DNA from: Ureibacillus xyleni
GTDB lineage: Bacteria; Bacillota; Bacilli; Bacillales_A; Planococcaceae
Direction: 5' to 3'
Length of the DNA stretch: 64,000 nt
Assembly (NCBI RefSeq): GCF_900217795.1
Contig: NZ_OBMQ01000002.1
Coordinates: 1-64,000 of the forward strand
The position numbers and the translations under genes were made by a program. Each line of letters opens with the position of its first letter. Position 1 is the first letter of the stretch. Shown here one piece after another: positions 48,369-58,073 of the stretch. The notes under the pieces are model-generated. The model saw only the letters and a program-made list of their open reading frames with translations, did not search any database and had not been told where the DNA came from.

Positions 48369-48935
48369 TTAACGAAATTCTCCAAGAATTACTGAACGAC
48401 TATCAATGTGTTTTTTACTAAGCTGTTGTAATTGTTCAAAGACTTGATTATATTCATAGTTAAGTGCACTCAGGTGTAACATATCAATTTGGTTTTTAGC
48501 ATTTAATATGTCAAGTTGACTTTTTATATCTACTATATCTGCTTCTATTTTATTTTTCAGATCTTTTACATTCTCATTGGACTTCAAATTGTAGGCATCC
48601 CCAAATTCAGAAGCTTCATAACAGCTATTAATTTTTACTAGATAAACTCTCAAATCTTCATCAGAAATTGAATTGTACTTGTTTAATGCGTTTAGTAATT
48701 TAAGCGCTTCATCTAAATTTGAGATTTTTTTGTTAGTTTCTGATATTACGTTTACTTGATTATTTATCTGAACTTTTAATTCTCTAGATTGCGATATTAA
48801 TTTAGATTCTGCAAAATCAAAATTTGGAACGTTTATTTTCTCTACGTTTGTTGGGATTGAAGCCGCTTCCGTTTGACCAACAGCACCGAGTAATAATGTA
48901 GCAGTAAATGCAGTACCCACTAATAATTTTTTCAT
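48369..48935 (-). CDS. secreted coiled-coil protein, 188 aa
   Basis: A small exported protein: signal peptide about 1-24 (MKKLLVGTAFTATLLLGAVG, cleavage after TEA), then a highly helical mature part with heptad-like spacing (VNVISETNKKISNLDEALKLL, LKNKIEADIVDIKSQLDIL). It has one cysteine and no enzyme motif. The GCGAGG RBS supports the start at 48935. It is convergent with the giant surface protein gene. Function unknown. Confidence 0.72.
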   Translation of the reverse strand: MKKLLVGTAFTATLLLGAVGQTEAASIPTNVEKINVPNFDFAESKLISQSRELKVQINNQVNVISETNKKISNLDEALKLLNALNKYNSISDEDLRVYLVKINSCYEASEFGDAYNLKSNENVKDLKNKIEADIVDIKSQLDILNAKNQIDMLHLSALNYEYNQVFEQLQQLSKKHIDSRSVILGEFR

Positions 48936-49242
48936 CTTTTAACCTCGCTTAATATGTTTTGGGAATCGACTTCAGAGGTAATAAATTTATGTAAAAAATC
49001 CCCTATAAATAAATATAAATAATGAACGTTAAATCCAAGTTAAATTACGGGAAATTTTTTGGATTTGCCTTTAAACATTTGTCATACTTGAAGGCAAAGT
49101 TTACTAGCTTTATAGAAGAATGTTATTATGTAATGTAGAGATAAAAATGAATCCGCTTACATATCGATTGGGTGTTCAAAAAGCAATAGATGGTTCTAAT
49201 TCGATTATTTCACCAATATAAAGGTAACAGAAGGGAGGGAAA
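48936..49242. other. intergenic region upstream of the lrp-type gene
   Basis: About 300 bp. TTTGCCTT (49064-49071) and AAGGCAAA (49091-49098) form an inverted repeat with a 19-bp spacer. Nothing else stands out. Confidence 0.45.
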
Positions 49243-49698
49243 ATGATGGATAGTATTGACATACAATTATTGGAAATCCTACAAAATGACGGAAGAATAA
49301 CAGTGAGTGAGCTATCGAAGGCGTTATCATTAAGCCGTCCAAGTGTAACTGAACGACTAACAAGACTAATGGAAAAAGGAATCATTTCTAAAATAAGTGC
49401 GATTGTTCCTCCTCCTAAGGTAGGTCGTGAGCTGCTGTTATTTATTCAAGTGAGTCAAGTGAAGGTACCATACTCTGAGTTTGAGAGTTTTATAGTTGAC
49501 CATCCTGATATTATTGAATGTCACCGAGTCACAGGGGTAGTGGATTATTTATTAAAGGTTGCAGTCAATGATATGGAACACCTACGAAAACTTAGTGACG
49601 AACTATTAAAATATGGAAATATTAATTCATCTATCGTTCTTAAATCACCAATATCAGGAAAGAAAATTCTCCCTTCTTTTGATAATAAAACTGAATAA
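49243..49698 (+). CDS. Lrp/AsnC-family transcriptional regulator
   Basis: A 151-residue feast/famine regulator: an N-terminal winged helix (SIDIQLLEILQNDGRITVSELSKALSLSRPSVTERLTRL) and a C-terminal RAM ligand-binding domain (IIECHRVTGVVDYLLKVAV). The start may be ATG 49243 or 49246, both behind GGGAGGG. It lies directly upstream of an E1-E2 operon, like bkdR in Pseudomonas, so it is the best candidate for its regulator, perhaps sensing a branched-chain amino acid. Confidence 0.88.
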   Translation: MMDSIDIQLLEILQNDGRITVSELSKALSLSRPSVTERLTRLMEKGIISKISAIVPPPKVGRELLLFIQVSQVKVPYSEFESFIVDHPDIIECHRVTGVVDYLLKVAVNDMEHLRKLSDELLKYGNINSSIVLKSPISGKKILPSFDNKTE

Positions 49699-49707
49699 TT
49701 AAATAGT

Positions 49708-49739
49708 CGACTTTCGCATATGCAGAAAGTCGTTTTTTT
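49708..49739 (+). terminator. terminator after the lrp-type gene
   Basis: CGACTTTC (49708-49715) pairs with GAAAGTCG (49725-49732), followed by seven T. It separates the regulator gene from the dehydrogenase operon. Confidence 0.85.
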
Positions 49740-49903
49740 ATGAAAATAATCCGAAATCAAATTGTAAGGATTAACACTAAAAATTCTACATGATGTAAAT
49801 TATTGCTGCTAAAAACGTTCTTTTTGTTATATAGAAGATTTCTTTAAAGTTTTATAATTATTTCAAAATTAAATTTAATCTCAAATTAATGAGGTGATCT
49901 TAT

Positions 49904-50974
49904 ATGGGATATGAAAATGATTTTCCGATGCAGCAGATTGTGGATAAGGATGGGTATTTCGTACGAGAAGACTATAAGAATAAAATAACTCGCGATTTAG
50001 TTTTAACTTTCTATCGCCATTTAATCAGAGTAAGAGCTTTTGATCGTAAGGCAAAAAATTTACAACGCCAAGGTCGAATCGGAACATATGCAATGTTTGA
50101 AGGGCAAGAAGCAGCTCAAGTAGGAAGTGCAATGGCGTTGAAAGAGAACGATTGGATGTTCCCTACTTACCGAGACCACGCTGCAAGTATAACATTTGGT
50201 CATTCTTTGCCAACAATATTTGCCTTCTGGAAGGGAAGAGTAGAAGGTGGTGTCCCTCCAAAAGGTAAACAAATTGTTCCTCCATCTGTTCCGATTGCAA
50301 CACAACTTCCACTAGCTGCAGGGGCTGCCATGGCAGAAAAATATAAAGGAACATCCAATGCAGTGATTTGTTATTTTGGTGACGGTGCAACATCTGAAGG
50401 GGATTTTCATGAAGGAATGAACTTTGCTAGTGTGTTTAAGGCACCAGTTGTATTTTTTAATCAGAATAATAGCTATGCCATTTCTGTTCCGATTGAAAAG
50501 CAAATGAATTCCAAAACGATTGCGCAAAAATCCGTTGCTTATGCTATGCCGGGTATTCGAATTGATGGAAATGACATTTTTATTGTATATTTCGAAACGT
50601 TAAACGCGCTAGAAAGAGCTAGAAACGGTCATGGTCCAACATTAATTGAGGCAGTGACATGGAGATATGGTGCTCATACAACGGCAGATGATCCAACGAA
50701 ATATCGAAATCAGGAAGAAAGTGAAAAGCGTCGTGAATTTGACCCAATCACTCGATTAGAAAAGTTTATGAAAAATTATGGGTATTGGGATGAAGAATGG
50801 GTTGAGCAAGAAACGAAATTAATCGATGAAGAAATTAATCAAGCTGTTGTGGATATGGAATCGATGCCGAATCCAAATGTAAGCGATTTATTTGACCATA
50901 TTTTTGCTGAACCTACATGGACAATTAAGGAACAAAAAGACGCTTATCTGACACATTTGCGAGGTGAAGCATAA
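49904..50974 (+). CDS. 2-oxoacid dehydrogenase E1 component alpha subunit
   Basis: A 356-residue ThDP-dependent E1alpha. The cofactor motif GDGATSEGDFHEGMNFASVFKAP is followed by NQNNSYAISVP, and the phosphorylation-loop-like RYGAHTTADDPTKYR is conserved. It decarboxylates a 2-oxoacid and acylates E2. Pyruvate and branched-chain oxoacid dehydrogenases look alike here; the Lrp-type neighbour favours branched-chain. It overlaps the E1beta start by 1 nt. RBS GAGGTGA. Confidence 0.9.
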   Translation: MGYENDFPMQQIVDKDGYFVREDYKNKITRDLVLTFYRHLIRVRAFDRKAKNLQRQGRIGTYAMFEGQEAAQVGSAMALKENDWMFPTYRDHAASITFGHSLPTIFAFWKGRVEGGVPPKGKQIVPPSVPIATQLPLAAGAAMAEKYKGTSNAVICYFGDGATSEGDFHEGMNFASVFKAPVVFFNQNNSYAISVPIEKQMNSKTIAQKSVAYAMPGIRIDGNDIFIVYFETLNALERARNGHGPTLIEAVTWRYGAHTTADDPTKYRNQEESEKRREFDPITRLEKFMKNYGYWDEEWVEQETKLIDEEINQAVVDMESMPNPNVSDLFDHIFAEPTWTIKEQKDAYLTHLRGEA

Positions 50975-51951
50975 TGCAATCATTAACATTAATTCAAGCA
51001 ATCACTGATGGTATGCGAACAATGTTGAAAGAACGAGATGAAGTGCTTGTTCTTGGTGAAGACGTTGGGAAAAATGGTGGAGTTTTCCGTGCAACAGAAG
51101 GCTTACAAGAAGAATTTGGAGAAAGTCGTGTAATCGATACTCCTTTAAGTGAAGCTGGTATTATTGGTTCTTCCATAGGGATGGCAATGAATGGTTTATT
51201 ACCAATTGCTGAAATTCAATTTATGGGATTCATTTATCCAGCCTATGAACAAATAATGACTCATGCTACTCGTATGCGTTACAGAACATTGGGAGCTTAT
51301 ACGGTTCCATTAGTTATTCGTGCCCCATATGGAGCGGGTGTCCGTGCTCCGGAAATACATTCAGATAGTACTGAGGCATTATTTACCCATATGCCGGGGA
51401 TAAAAGTAGTCTGTCCTTCTACCCCATATGACGCAAAAGGATTGTTAATTTCAGCAATTGAAGACCCAGATCCAGTGCTATTTATGGAATCTCTAAGACT
51501 ATATCGTTCTGTGCGCGGTGAAGTACCGGATGGAAAATATAAAGTAGAGATTGGTAAGGGCGTAAAACGTAAAGAAGGGGACGACATTACGTTAATTGGA
51601 TGGGGCGCAATGATGCCTGTACTTGAAAAGGCAGCGATCGAAGCAGAAAAGAAATTAATTAGCTGTGAAATTATTGATTTGCGTACTCTATACCCAATTG
51701 ATAAAGACATTATTGCAGAGTCCGTTCAAAAAACAGGTCGTTGTGTGATTGTCCATGAAGCACATGCTACGGGTGGTTTAGGCAATGATATTATTTCTAT
51801 TATCAATGATACTTCCTTTTTATATATGAAAGCACCGATTCAGCGTGTAACTGGTGCAGATGTACATGTCCCATTCTTTGCTTTAGAGGATCACTATTTG
51901 CCAACGCCTCACCGGGTAATGGAAGCAATTGAGAAGGCAATTTATTTCTAG
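50974..51951 (+). CDS. 2-oxoacid dehydrogenase E1 component beta subunit
   Basis: A 325-residue E1beta with LGEDVGKNGGVFRAT near residue 26, RVIDTPLSEAGIIG, the QFMGFIYPAYEQI stretch and the C-terminal VIVHEAHATGGLGNDI. It forms the alpha2beta2 E1 heterotetramer with the preceding gene product. The ATG shares a base with the E1alpha stop (TAATG). Confidence 0.92.
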   Translation: MQSLTLIQAITDGMRTMLKERDEVLVLGEDVGKNGGVFRATEGLQEEFGESRVIDTPLSEAGIIGSSIGMAMNGLLPIAEIQFMGFIYPAYEQIMTHATRMRYRTLGAYTVPLVIRAPYGAGVRAPEIHSDSTEALFTHMPGIKVVCPSTPYDAKGLLISAIEDPDPVLFMESLRLYRSVRGEVPDGKYKVEIGKGVKRKEGDDITLIGWGAMMPVLEKAAIEAEKKLISCEIIDLRTLYPIDKDIIAESVQKTGRCVIVHEAHATGGLGNDIISIINDTSFLYMKAPIQRVTGADVHVPFFALEDHYLPTPHRVMEAIEKAIYF

Positions 51952-51963
51952 GGGGTGTAAGGG

Positions 51964-53178
51964 ATGGTAGAAGTTAAATTTCACGATGTAGGTGAAGGGA
52001 TTCATGAAGGGGAAATTCTCACTTACTTTATAAAAAAGGGTGACCAAGTGACAGTGGATCAACCTTTAATGGAAGTACAAACAGAAAAGATGGTTACTGA
52101 ATTGCCATCACCTGCTGCAGGTATCGTAAAGGAAATTCTGATCGAAACTGGGGAAACTATTACTGTAGGTACAACGATTTTAATTATTGAAGAAGTGGGT
52201 ACAAAAACAGTAGAAACGAAAGAAATTCAACAACCTATTAAAAAAGTACCAGTTGAAAGCACACCAGTTCAATATAGAGAGACAAAAAGCAGAATAGGTG
52301 TTGTCATCGCATCACCTTACACTAGGAAAATTGCGAGAGAAAACGATGTAGATATTACTTTAGTAAAAGGAACAGGGCCAGCTGGAAGAGTACTAGAGGA
52401 AGATATCTATCAATATTTAAAAGCACAGGAAGCTCCTAATACAATTCCGATAGTAGAAGAAAAGCCTGTTAGAGTGATTGAAGAAGAAGCTGACGTTATT
52501 CCGTTTAAAGGAATACGAAAACAAATTGCAAAAAAAATGACAAAGTCTTTATTTACAATTCCTCATGTTACTCATTTTGAAGAAATTGATATGACGCACC
52601 TTTTAGCATTCCGGGAAGAATTAAAACGAACAAACACTAATGTTTCAGTAGTTGCTTTCTTTATTAAGGCATTAGCAATTGCTTTAAAAGATTTCCCAAT
52701 ATTTAACGCAAAAGTGGATGAAGAAAATGAAGTGATTCGTTTAGAAAAGATGGTTCATATTGGTCTTGCTACAGATACACAGCAAGGATTAATCGTGCCG
52801 GTTTTAAGGGATGTCTCACAAAAATCGTTAAAGCAAATTCACGAAGAAATGAAAACATTAACAATGAAGGCTCAAGAAGGGAAGCTTGCTGTATCCGAAA
52901 TGTCAGGAAGTACGTTTACGATAAGTAATGTAGGGCCTTTAGGAAGTATTGGAGCGACACCAATTATTAATTATCCAGAAACGGGATTAATGGCATTCCA
53001 TAAAACGAAGAAAATGCCAGTAGTGAATGAAAAGGATGAAATAGTCATTCGTTCGATGATGAATATTTCGATGTCTTTTGATCATCGTGTAGCGGATGGC
53101 GGAACAGCTGTTGCATTTACAAATAGATTTAAAGATTTAATAGAAACCCCAAATTTATTATTTTTAGAATTAACATAA
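51964..53178 (+). CDS. 2-oxoacid dehydrogenase E2 (dihydrolipoyl acyltransferase)
   Basis: A 404-residue E2 with a single lipoyl domain (about 1-78, lipoyl Lys42 in QTEKMVTE), a linker, a peripheral subunit-binding domain (about 115-150, [16 protein letters not shown] and [13 protein letters not shown]) and the acyltransferase core with catalytic His374 and Asp378 in FDHRVADGG. No E3 (lipoamide dehydrogenase) gene follows, so E3 must come from elsewhere. It ends the operon at a terminator. Confidence 0.93.
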   Translation: MVEVKFHDVGEGIHEGEILTYFIKKGDQVTVDQPLMEVQTEKMVTELPSPAAGIVKEILIETGETITVGTTILIIEEVGTKTVETKEIQQPIKKVPVESTPVQYRETKSRIGVVIASPYTRKIARENDVDITLVKGTGPAGRVLEEDIYQYLKAQEAPNTIPIVEEKPVRVIEEEADVIPFKGIRKQIAKKMTKSLFTIPHVTHFEEIDMTHLLAFREELKRTNTNVSVVAFFIKALAIALKDFPIFNAKVDEENEVIRLEKMVHIGLATDTQQGLIVPVLRDVSQKSLKQIHEEMKTLTMKAQEGKLAVSEMSGSTFTISNVGPLGSIGATPIINYPETGLMAFHKTKKMPVVNEKDEIVIRSMMNISMSFDHRVADGGTAVAFTNRFKDLIETPNLLFLELT

Positions 53179-53181
53179 TAG

Positions 53182-53230
53182 AAAGCTCAATTTCTCAAAG
53201 TAAAATTGAGGAATTGAGCTTTATTTTTTG
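53182..53230. terminator. terminator between the E2 and thioesterase genes
   Basis: AAAGCTCAATTTCTCAA (53182-53198) pairs with TTGAGGAATTGAGCTTT (53206-53222) with one mismatch, followed by ATTTTTTG. It lies between convergent genes and may act both ways. Confidence 0.85.
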
Positions 53231-53236
53231 TTTCTA

Positions 53237-53659
53237 TTAATCAGAAAGAATCATGACAGAAGAAACAACACTGGATACTTTTTTATTGTTTTGGAATAAT
53301 TCAGCGACAATGTATGCAGATTTTTTTCCCATCCTCTCCACTGTAGCTTCAATTGTAACTTCTCCAGGTAAGACAGGTCTATGAAATGTGGTATGAAGAT
53401 CAATAGAAGCAAAGGATTGATTAGGGTTTAGCTTAGATGAAACAGCATACGCCATCATAATATCTGCAGCAGAAGCAACAAAACCACCCATTGTAACACC
53501 AATTCCATTCAAGAATTTTTCGTCTACCTTCCACACGCCTCGTGCAACCCCGTCCGAAGCATATGTTGCCTCTATTTGTAAGGTTATATCACAATTAGGT
53601 GGTTTTTTCCCTAATGTAACAACCTCTAATAAATCTGCCCCTTTAAACAAATTTCCCAT
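53237..53659 (-). CDS. PaaI-like hotdog thioesterase
   Basis: A 140-residue hotdog protein with VWKVDEKFLNGIGVTMGGFVASAADIMMAYAVSSKL, where Asn, Gly and Asp occupy the PaaI active site. It is only distantly like the paaI product at 14279. It lies downstream of the E2 gene on the other strand. The acyl-CoA substrate is unknown. Confidence 0.78.
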   Translation of the reverse strand: MGNLFKGADLLEVVTLGKKPPNCDITLQIEATYASDGVARGVWKVDEKFLNGIGVTMGGFVASAADIMMAYAVSSKLNPNQSFASIDLHTTFHRPVLPGEVTIEATVERMGKKSAYIVAELFQNNKKVSSVVSSVMILSD

Positions 53660-53840
53660 ATGTTTTATCCCCCTTACTACTTCCTATTACTGAAAATTCT
53701 AACATTTATTCTATGAGAATGGCAGAGAAAACTATAATTTTCTCACTAAAAGGTTCACGTTTCTAGGGGCATTATGATGTATGAAGGTGAACGAACGGGA
53801 AAGATTAAATCATAAGGAAAAAGGAAAGGAGAACTGAAAC

Positions 53841-54296
53841 ATGAAATATACAAAAGCATTTTTTATTAAGTATGGTGTAACTTTAGCTTCATTAATTCTC
53901 GTATTAGGATTGTTCTTTAATGCTCACTTTGTGGATATTATCATTATCGGGACAGTACTTACCATTATTGCATTTCTTGGGGATGTCTTTATATTACCGA
54001 ATATCGGAAACATTTGGGCTGCCTTTGCAGACTTTGTAATAGCATTTCTAGGAATATGGGCATTAGGGTCTCTTTTATTTGAACAAGATCAAAATGTTTC
54101 TATTATGTCCGCATCATTTCTAGCTGCACTTTTTGTGTTTGGTGCAGAGCTCTATTACCACAGATACTTGAGAAATTATGTTTTCGTTAATGTCGACCAA
54201 CCGAATAATATGACAAGAGCGAGAAAATTACAAACTGAATATGCAGAAGAATTTATTGATCCGGAATTACAAAAAAGTAAAAACAATATGAGTTAA
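53841..54296 (+). CDS. DUF2512 (YndM-like) membrane protein
   Basis: A 151-residue protein with four predicted transmembrane helices (SLILVLGLFF, IIIIGTVLTIIAFLGDVFILP, AAFADFVIAFLGIWAL, SFLAALFVFGAELYYH) and a polar C-terminal tail. The GDVFILPNIGNIWAAFAD loop is the YndM/DUF2512 signature. Function unknown. It is monocistronic behind AAGGAGA. Confidence 0.82.
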   Translation: MKYTKAFFIKYGVTLASLILVLGLFFNAHFVDIIIIGTVLTIIAFLGDVFILPNIGNIWAAFADFVIAFLGIWALGSLLFEQDQNVSIMSASFLAALFVFGAELYYHRYLRNYVFVNVDQPNNMTRARKLQTEYAEEFIDPELQKSKNNMS

Positions 54297-54303
54297 GTAA
54301 AGG

Positions 54304-54341
54304 AAAAACCATTTTTCGAGCAAGTCTTGAAAATGGTTTTT
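54304..54341 (+). terminator. terminator after the DUF2512 gene
   Basis: AAAAACCATTTTTC (54304-54317) pairs with GAAAATGGTTTTT (54329-54341) with one mismatch; the second arm ends in its own T-run. Confidence 0.8.
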
Positions 54342-54371
54342 GTTGTATTTGAACGAGTATATTTTAAAATC

Positions 54372-55451
54372 CTATTCAACATCAACTTCCATTACTTCAC
54401 TGAATCCCAATGTTTTACGGAACTTCATATTGTGCTTAAAGTTATTTAAAGCATCGGATGGATCGATATTGTAAAAGTTGAGTGTTTCAAAAGTTGAACG
54501 ATCGAATTTTACAGATAAAATACAAAACTTTTCTACATGACCGTTTTCTGTATTTAGTTGCTCATCATATGCGTGAACATAGGCAGTTTCGATAGGAAGT
54601 AATGCAAACAGGTCGCGAGCGATTCGTATCGTACAACTGCTAACATAATCCTGTTGTAGATCAAAATACTTAGTTTCCGTTAGTTTCTTTACGGACAGGT
54701 TGCCTGCTTTTGTTAATGATTTCTCCATTGTTGGAATAACACTTTTTGAATGGACGTCAAAAGTAACAAAAAGCGTAGTCGAATCGTTACAACCAATTTC
54801 AAAACCACTACCAAATTCGCTTAAATCATTTAAAGGGTCCATTTCCTCGATGACCTGCATATAGGCATCTAAATCACCTGTAAGGATACGTTCGCTCAAT
54901 GTCTTAAGTTTTTGCCAATCCTCATATGATTGTTCATCTTGTTTTCGTGCAAGTAAAACAGCATCTTCCAATGATTCCTTTTTATCGTTTTTAAATAATC
55001 TTTCAAAGAAACCTGGCTTATAGTTGCTAAGAGTTTGAAGCGCCAATTGTTCATTGGGCCCCACTTCATCTATTTGAAAAGGTGGGGGGCTAATAGCGAA
55101 TTCTGACCAATTAACTGGGTCATCTGCTTCAATATGAATGGATTTTAACACTTCGCAAGTATATAGGTACATTTCCACTTCGTATCGAGCCAGTTCTTTC
55201 TTTTCTTGCATTTGTTGTTGCTTTAGAGTCTGTCTTTTTTGGTAAGCAGGGGATTTATACGTTTTTCCACCACTAGTTGTGGAGTAAGAAATGCCTGAAC
55301 CAGGTATTCCAACAGTAGTACGACGTTTGCCATTTGAGCTAATTGAGTAGCGGAGCCCATTGCTGCCAAAACTAATGCTTGAACTTTTCTTTCCTACATT
55401 TAGTCGGACTCCTGGAGCAATTTTAACGCTCTTTCGAAAATTAAATCCCAT
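54372..55451 (-). CDS. DUF4236 domain protein, 359 aa
   Basis: The N-terminus MGFNFRKSVKIAPGVRLNVGK, then SSSISFGSNGLRYSISSNGKRRTTVGIPGSGISYST, is the DUF4236 domain, a small beta module common in Firmicutes and phage. The rest is a helical linker (KRQTLKQQQMQEKKELARYEVEM) and an unassigned globular C-terminal part (about 200-359) with a cysteine in SSCTIRIARDLFALLP. Cytoplasmic; function unknown. Confidence 0.8.
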   Translation of the reverse strand: MGFNFRKSVKIAPGVRLNVGKKSSSISFGSNGLRYSISSNGKRRTTVGIPGSGISYSTTSGGKTYKSPAYQKRQTLKQQQMQEKKELARYEVEMYLYTCEVLKSIHIEADDPVNWSEFAISPPPFQIDEVGPNEQLALQTLSNYKPGFFERLFKNDKKESLEDAVLLARKQDEQSYEDWQKLKTLSERILTGDLDAYMQVIEEMDPLNDLSEFGSGFEIGCNDSTTLFVTFDVHSKSVIPTMEKSLTKAGNLSVKKLTETKYFDLQQDYVSSCTIRIARDLFALLPIETAYVHAYDEQLNTENGHVEKFCILSVKFDRSTFETLNFYNIDPSDALNNFKHNMKFRKTLGFSEVMEVDVE

Positions 55452-55510
55452 TTTCCCACCTCCAAAACTAATCTGTTATTAATAAGTATCGTCAAAAGAG
55501 AGATAGAAAA

Positions 55511-56413
55511 TTAATCATTTTTTAGGTGTCTTTGTTTTTGTAAATATTGCCAAAGAGAAGCTGAAATTTCGTGGGCCTCAGCTTCGTGGGTTGTATTAGT
55601 AAAAGATTTATTAAATGCCTGTGTAATCGATTCTAAAACATACAAATTATCCTCATCAGTTGTTTCGAATTCTTTTATTAGAAACTTTGTATATTCAATG
55701 CCGTCTTCACGGTCCTGTTGCGTTAATTTTTCATTAAATCCTTGAAGTTGTTCAAGTAATGTTTCCTTCGTTACTATTTTTTGTTCAACTTTTTGTAGAA
55801 AAGCTTGAAAAATATCTTCTGTGAAAATGATAGTCTTTGATTTCAGTTGTCGTTCAATTATTGCATCTATGTGTTCTAATACGACTTGTACTACTTTTTC
55901 AGGTGATGCTAATTGTGTAGTTGCCATTGCGAAAACTTTTAGAGATTGTTGCATCATTCCCATTGCTTGTACAGCGCATTCAAATGATATGTTTTTTATT
56001 TTTTCGCCGTAAATATCAACAAGTCTACCAGCTAACCAATTCAGCTCTAAAATTAAGTGCTTCTCAAGAACTTTTTTCAATTCCTTGTTTGTATTAGCTG
56101 AAAGGGATTCGAAAATTTGCGCTAAATTTCTTTTGCGATGAATATATGCAAGTAGAGCAATTTGCTTTACAAGAACATCTTTATTTGACGGTTCTTTGTT
56201 AATCGCCACTTCCGCACGCTGACTAATTGTTTCCTCTCTTGTCTCTTCTAATATTGAAATTAAACATTCATTTTTAGAACTGAAATGATTATAAAATGTA
56301 CCCTTTGATATATTAGCTGCAGTAATTATGTCCATAATAGAAGTATCATTAAAACCTTTTTCAATGAAAAGGTGTCGTGCAGCATGGATAATTTGTCTTT
56401 TTCTTTTATTCAT
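55511..56413 (-). CDS. TetR-family transcriptional regulator
   Basis: A 300-residue regulator, long for TetR. The N-terminal HTH (IIHAARHLFIEKGFNDTSIMDIITAANISKGTFYNHFSSKNE) is canonical and the helical remainder binds an unknown ligand. The C-terminal extension beyond about residue 190 holds a second helical unit. It is divergent from the MFS efflux gene with a 168-bp gap that includes a palindrome, so repression of the pump is the likely role. Confidence 0.86.
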   Translation of the reverse strand: MNKRKRQIIHAARHLFIEKGFNDTSIMDIITAANISKGTFYNHFSSKNECLISILEETREETISQRAEVAINKEPSNKDVLVKQIALLAYIHRKRNLAQIFESLSANTNKELKKVLEKHLILELNWLAGRLVDIYGEKIKNISFECAVQAMGMMQQSLKVFAMATTQLASPEKVVQVVLEHIDAIIERQLKSKTIIFTEDIFQAFLQKVEQKIVTKETLLEQLQGFNEKLTQQDREDGIEYTKFLIKEFETTDEDNLYVLESITQAFNKSFTNTTHEAEAHEISASLWQYLQKQRHLKND

Positions 56414-56467
56414 AGTTCCACCTTTTTATATTACTTATTGCCATTATTATACCACTAGTCTAAATTG

Positions 56468-56491
56468 AAAACACTTTCATATCAGTGTTTT
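56468..56491. promoter_or_regulatory. candidate TetR-type operator
   Basis: AAAACACT (56468-56475) and AGTGTTTT (56484-56491) are perfect complements around an 8-bp spacer, in the gap between the divergent TetR and efflux genes. A second, shorter pair (TAGTCTA near 56458 and TAGACT near 56522) flanks it. Confidence 0.5.
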
Positions 56492-56581
56492 TAAATTATA
56501 TTATTTTTTTGTTGAATAAAATAGACTAAGAGTATAGAATTAGCTTCGTGAAAGAAAATGGGAGAGAGTGAACATTAAAAT

Positions 56582-58060
56582 ATGAATAATGAACAAACAA
56601 CGAAAAAGCCTCCGTATTTAATGATTGCAATATTATTTGTCGGAGCTTTTGTATCTTTTTTAAATAACACTTTATTAAATGTGGCACTTCCAACAATGAT
56701 GGAAGATTTTAAAGTAACATACGCAACCATTCAATGGCTTGTAACTGGATATATGCTTGTAAGTGGTGTGTTGATTCCAGCATCAGCCTTTTTAATTACA
56801 CGGTTTAAGACAAGACCTTTATTTATTGTAGCAACTGCTATTTTTACAGTAGGTACACTTTTAGCATCTTATTCCCCAACATTTAGTATTCTTTTAATAG
56901 GAAGAATGCTTCAAGCTCTAGGGTCATCGGTTATGGGTCCATTATTAATGAACGTCATGTTAATTAGTTTCCCAATCGAAAAACGTGGGGCAGCAATGGG
57001 TGTGTTTGGTTTAGTAATGATTTCAGCACCAGCAATTGGACCTACGTTATCGGGGTATATTGTCGAGCATTATGATTGGCGAGTATTATTTGGTATGATA
57101 TTACCGTTTGCGATTATTAGTTTACTCCTAAGTATTTGGAAACTAGAAAACATTTTACCAACCAAAAAAGTATCTTTAGATTACTTTTCATTAGTGCTTT
57201 CAACAATTGGTTTTGGCGGAATTCTATATGGCTTCAGTACAGCAGGTAACGATGGTTGGACAGATCCAATTGTTATTACAACAATTGTTATTGGTGTGAT
57301 TGGTGTAGTCTCTTTTGTAATCCGCCAATTAAAATTAGAAACACCACTATTAAGTATGGAAATTTTCAAAGCAAAACCATTTGCCTTTGCTGCAATTATT
57401 AATACAGTTATTGCGATGGCGCTAATGGGGGGGATGATCTTAACACCTGCCTATGTTCAAAATGTTCGTGGTATTGAGCCAATGGAATCGGGGCTAATGA
57501 TGTTACCAGGAGCAATTGTTATGGCAATTATGTCACCAATCACTGGGAAACTTTTTGATAAAATGGGTCCGAGAATATTAGCGATTGTTGGTTTAACCAT
57601 TACTACTGTATCCACATATTTATTGTCACAGTTAGATTTAGAATCAACAAAATTATACATTATTTTTGTATACTCATTACGTATGTTTGGTATGTCCCTT
57701 GTTATGATGCCAATTACAACAAATGGTTTAAACGCATTACCACGACGTTTAAATCCACATGGTACTGCTACAAACAATACGATTCAACAAATTGCAGGTT
57801 CAATTGGTACCGCAATTCTAATAGCGGTAATGAATGCCCGTACAACTTCTGTCGGGGAACAACTTGCACAAGACGCTGCTGCATCTGCAACTGCGCCAAT
57901 GACTGAAGCTCAAATGTTAGAGTTAAAGGCCCAAATTACACAACAAGCACTACTAGAAGGTATTGAATTTTCATTCTTTGTTGCAACAATTATCTCAGTA
58001 GTTGCATTGATATTATCTTTCTTCTTAAAACGTGCAATCAATCCAGAACAAGCAAAATAA
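56582..58060 (+). CDS. DHA2-family MFS drug efflux transporter
   Basis: A 492-residue, 14-TM transporter of the EmrB/QacA class, clearly paralogous to the protein at 38188-39630 (shared NVALPTMMEDF-type start, TIQWLVTGYMLV, APAIGPTLSGYIV, GIEPMESGLMMLPGA and LPRRLNPHGTATNNTIQQIAGSIGTA). It differs in a longer periplasmic segment near residue 440 (QDAAASATAPMTEAQ). It is probably repressed by the divergent TetR. Substrate unknown. Confidence 0.88.
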   Translation: MNNEQTTKKPPYLMIAILFVGAFVSFLNNTLLNVALPTMMEDFKVTYATIQWLVTGYMLVSGVLIPASAFLITRFKTRPLFIVATAIFTVGTLLASYSPTFSILLIGRMLQALGSSVMGPLLMNVMLISFPIEKRGAAMGVFGLVMISAPAIGPTLSGYIVEHYDWRVLFGMILPFAIISLLLSIWKLENILPTKKVSLDYFSLVLSTIGFGGILYGFSTAGNDGWTDPIVITTIVIGVIGVVSFVIRQLKLETPLLSMEIFKAKPFAFAAIINTVIAMALMGGMILTPAYVQNVRGIEPMESGLMMLPGAIVMAIMSPITGKLFDKMGPRILAIVGLTITTVSTYLLSQLDLESTKLYIIFVYSLRMFGMSLVMMPITTNGLNALPRRLNPHGTATNNTIQQIAGSIGTAILIAVMNARTTSVGEQLAQDAAASATAPMTEAQMLELKAQITQQALLEGIEFSFFVATIISVVALILSFFLKRAINPEQAK

Positions 58061-58073
58061 ATAGTGTTAGGTT

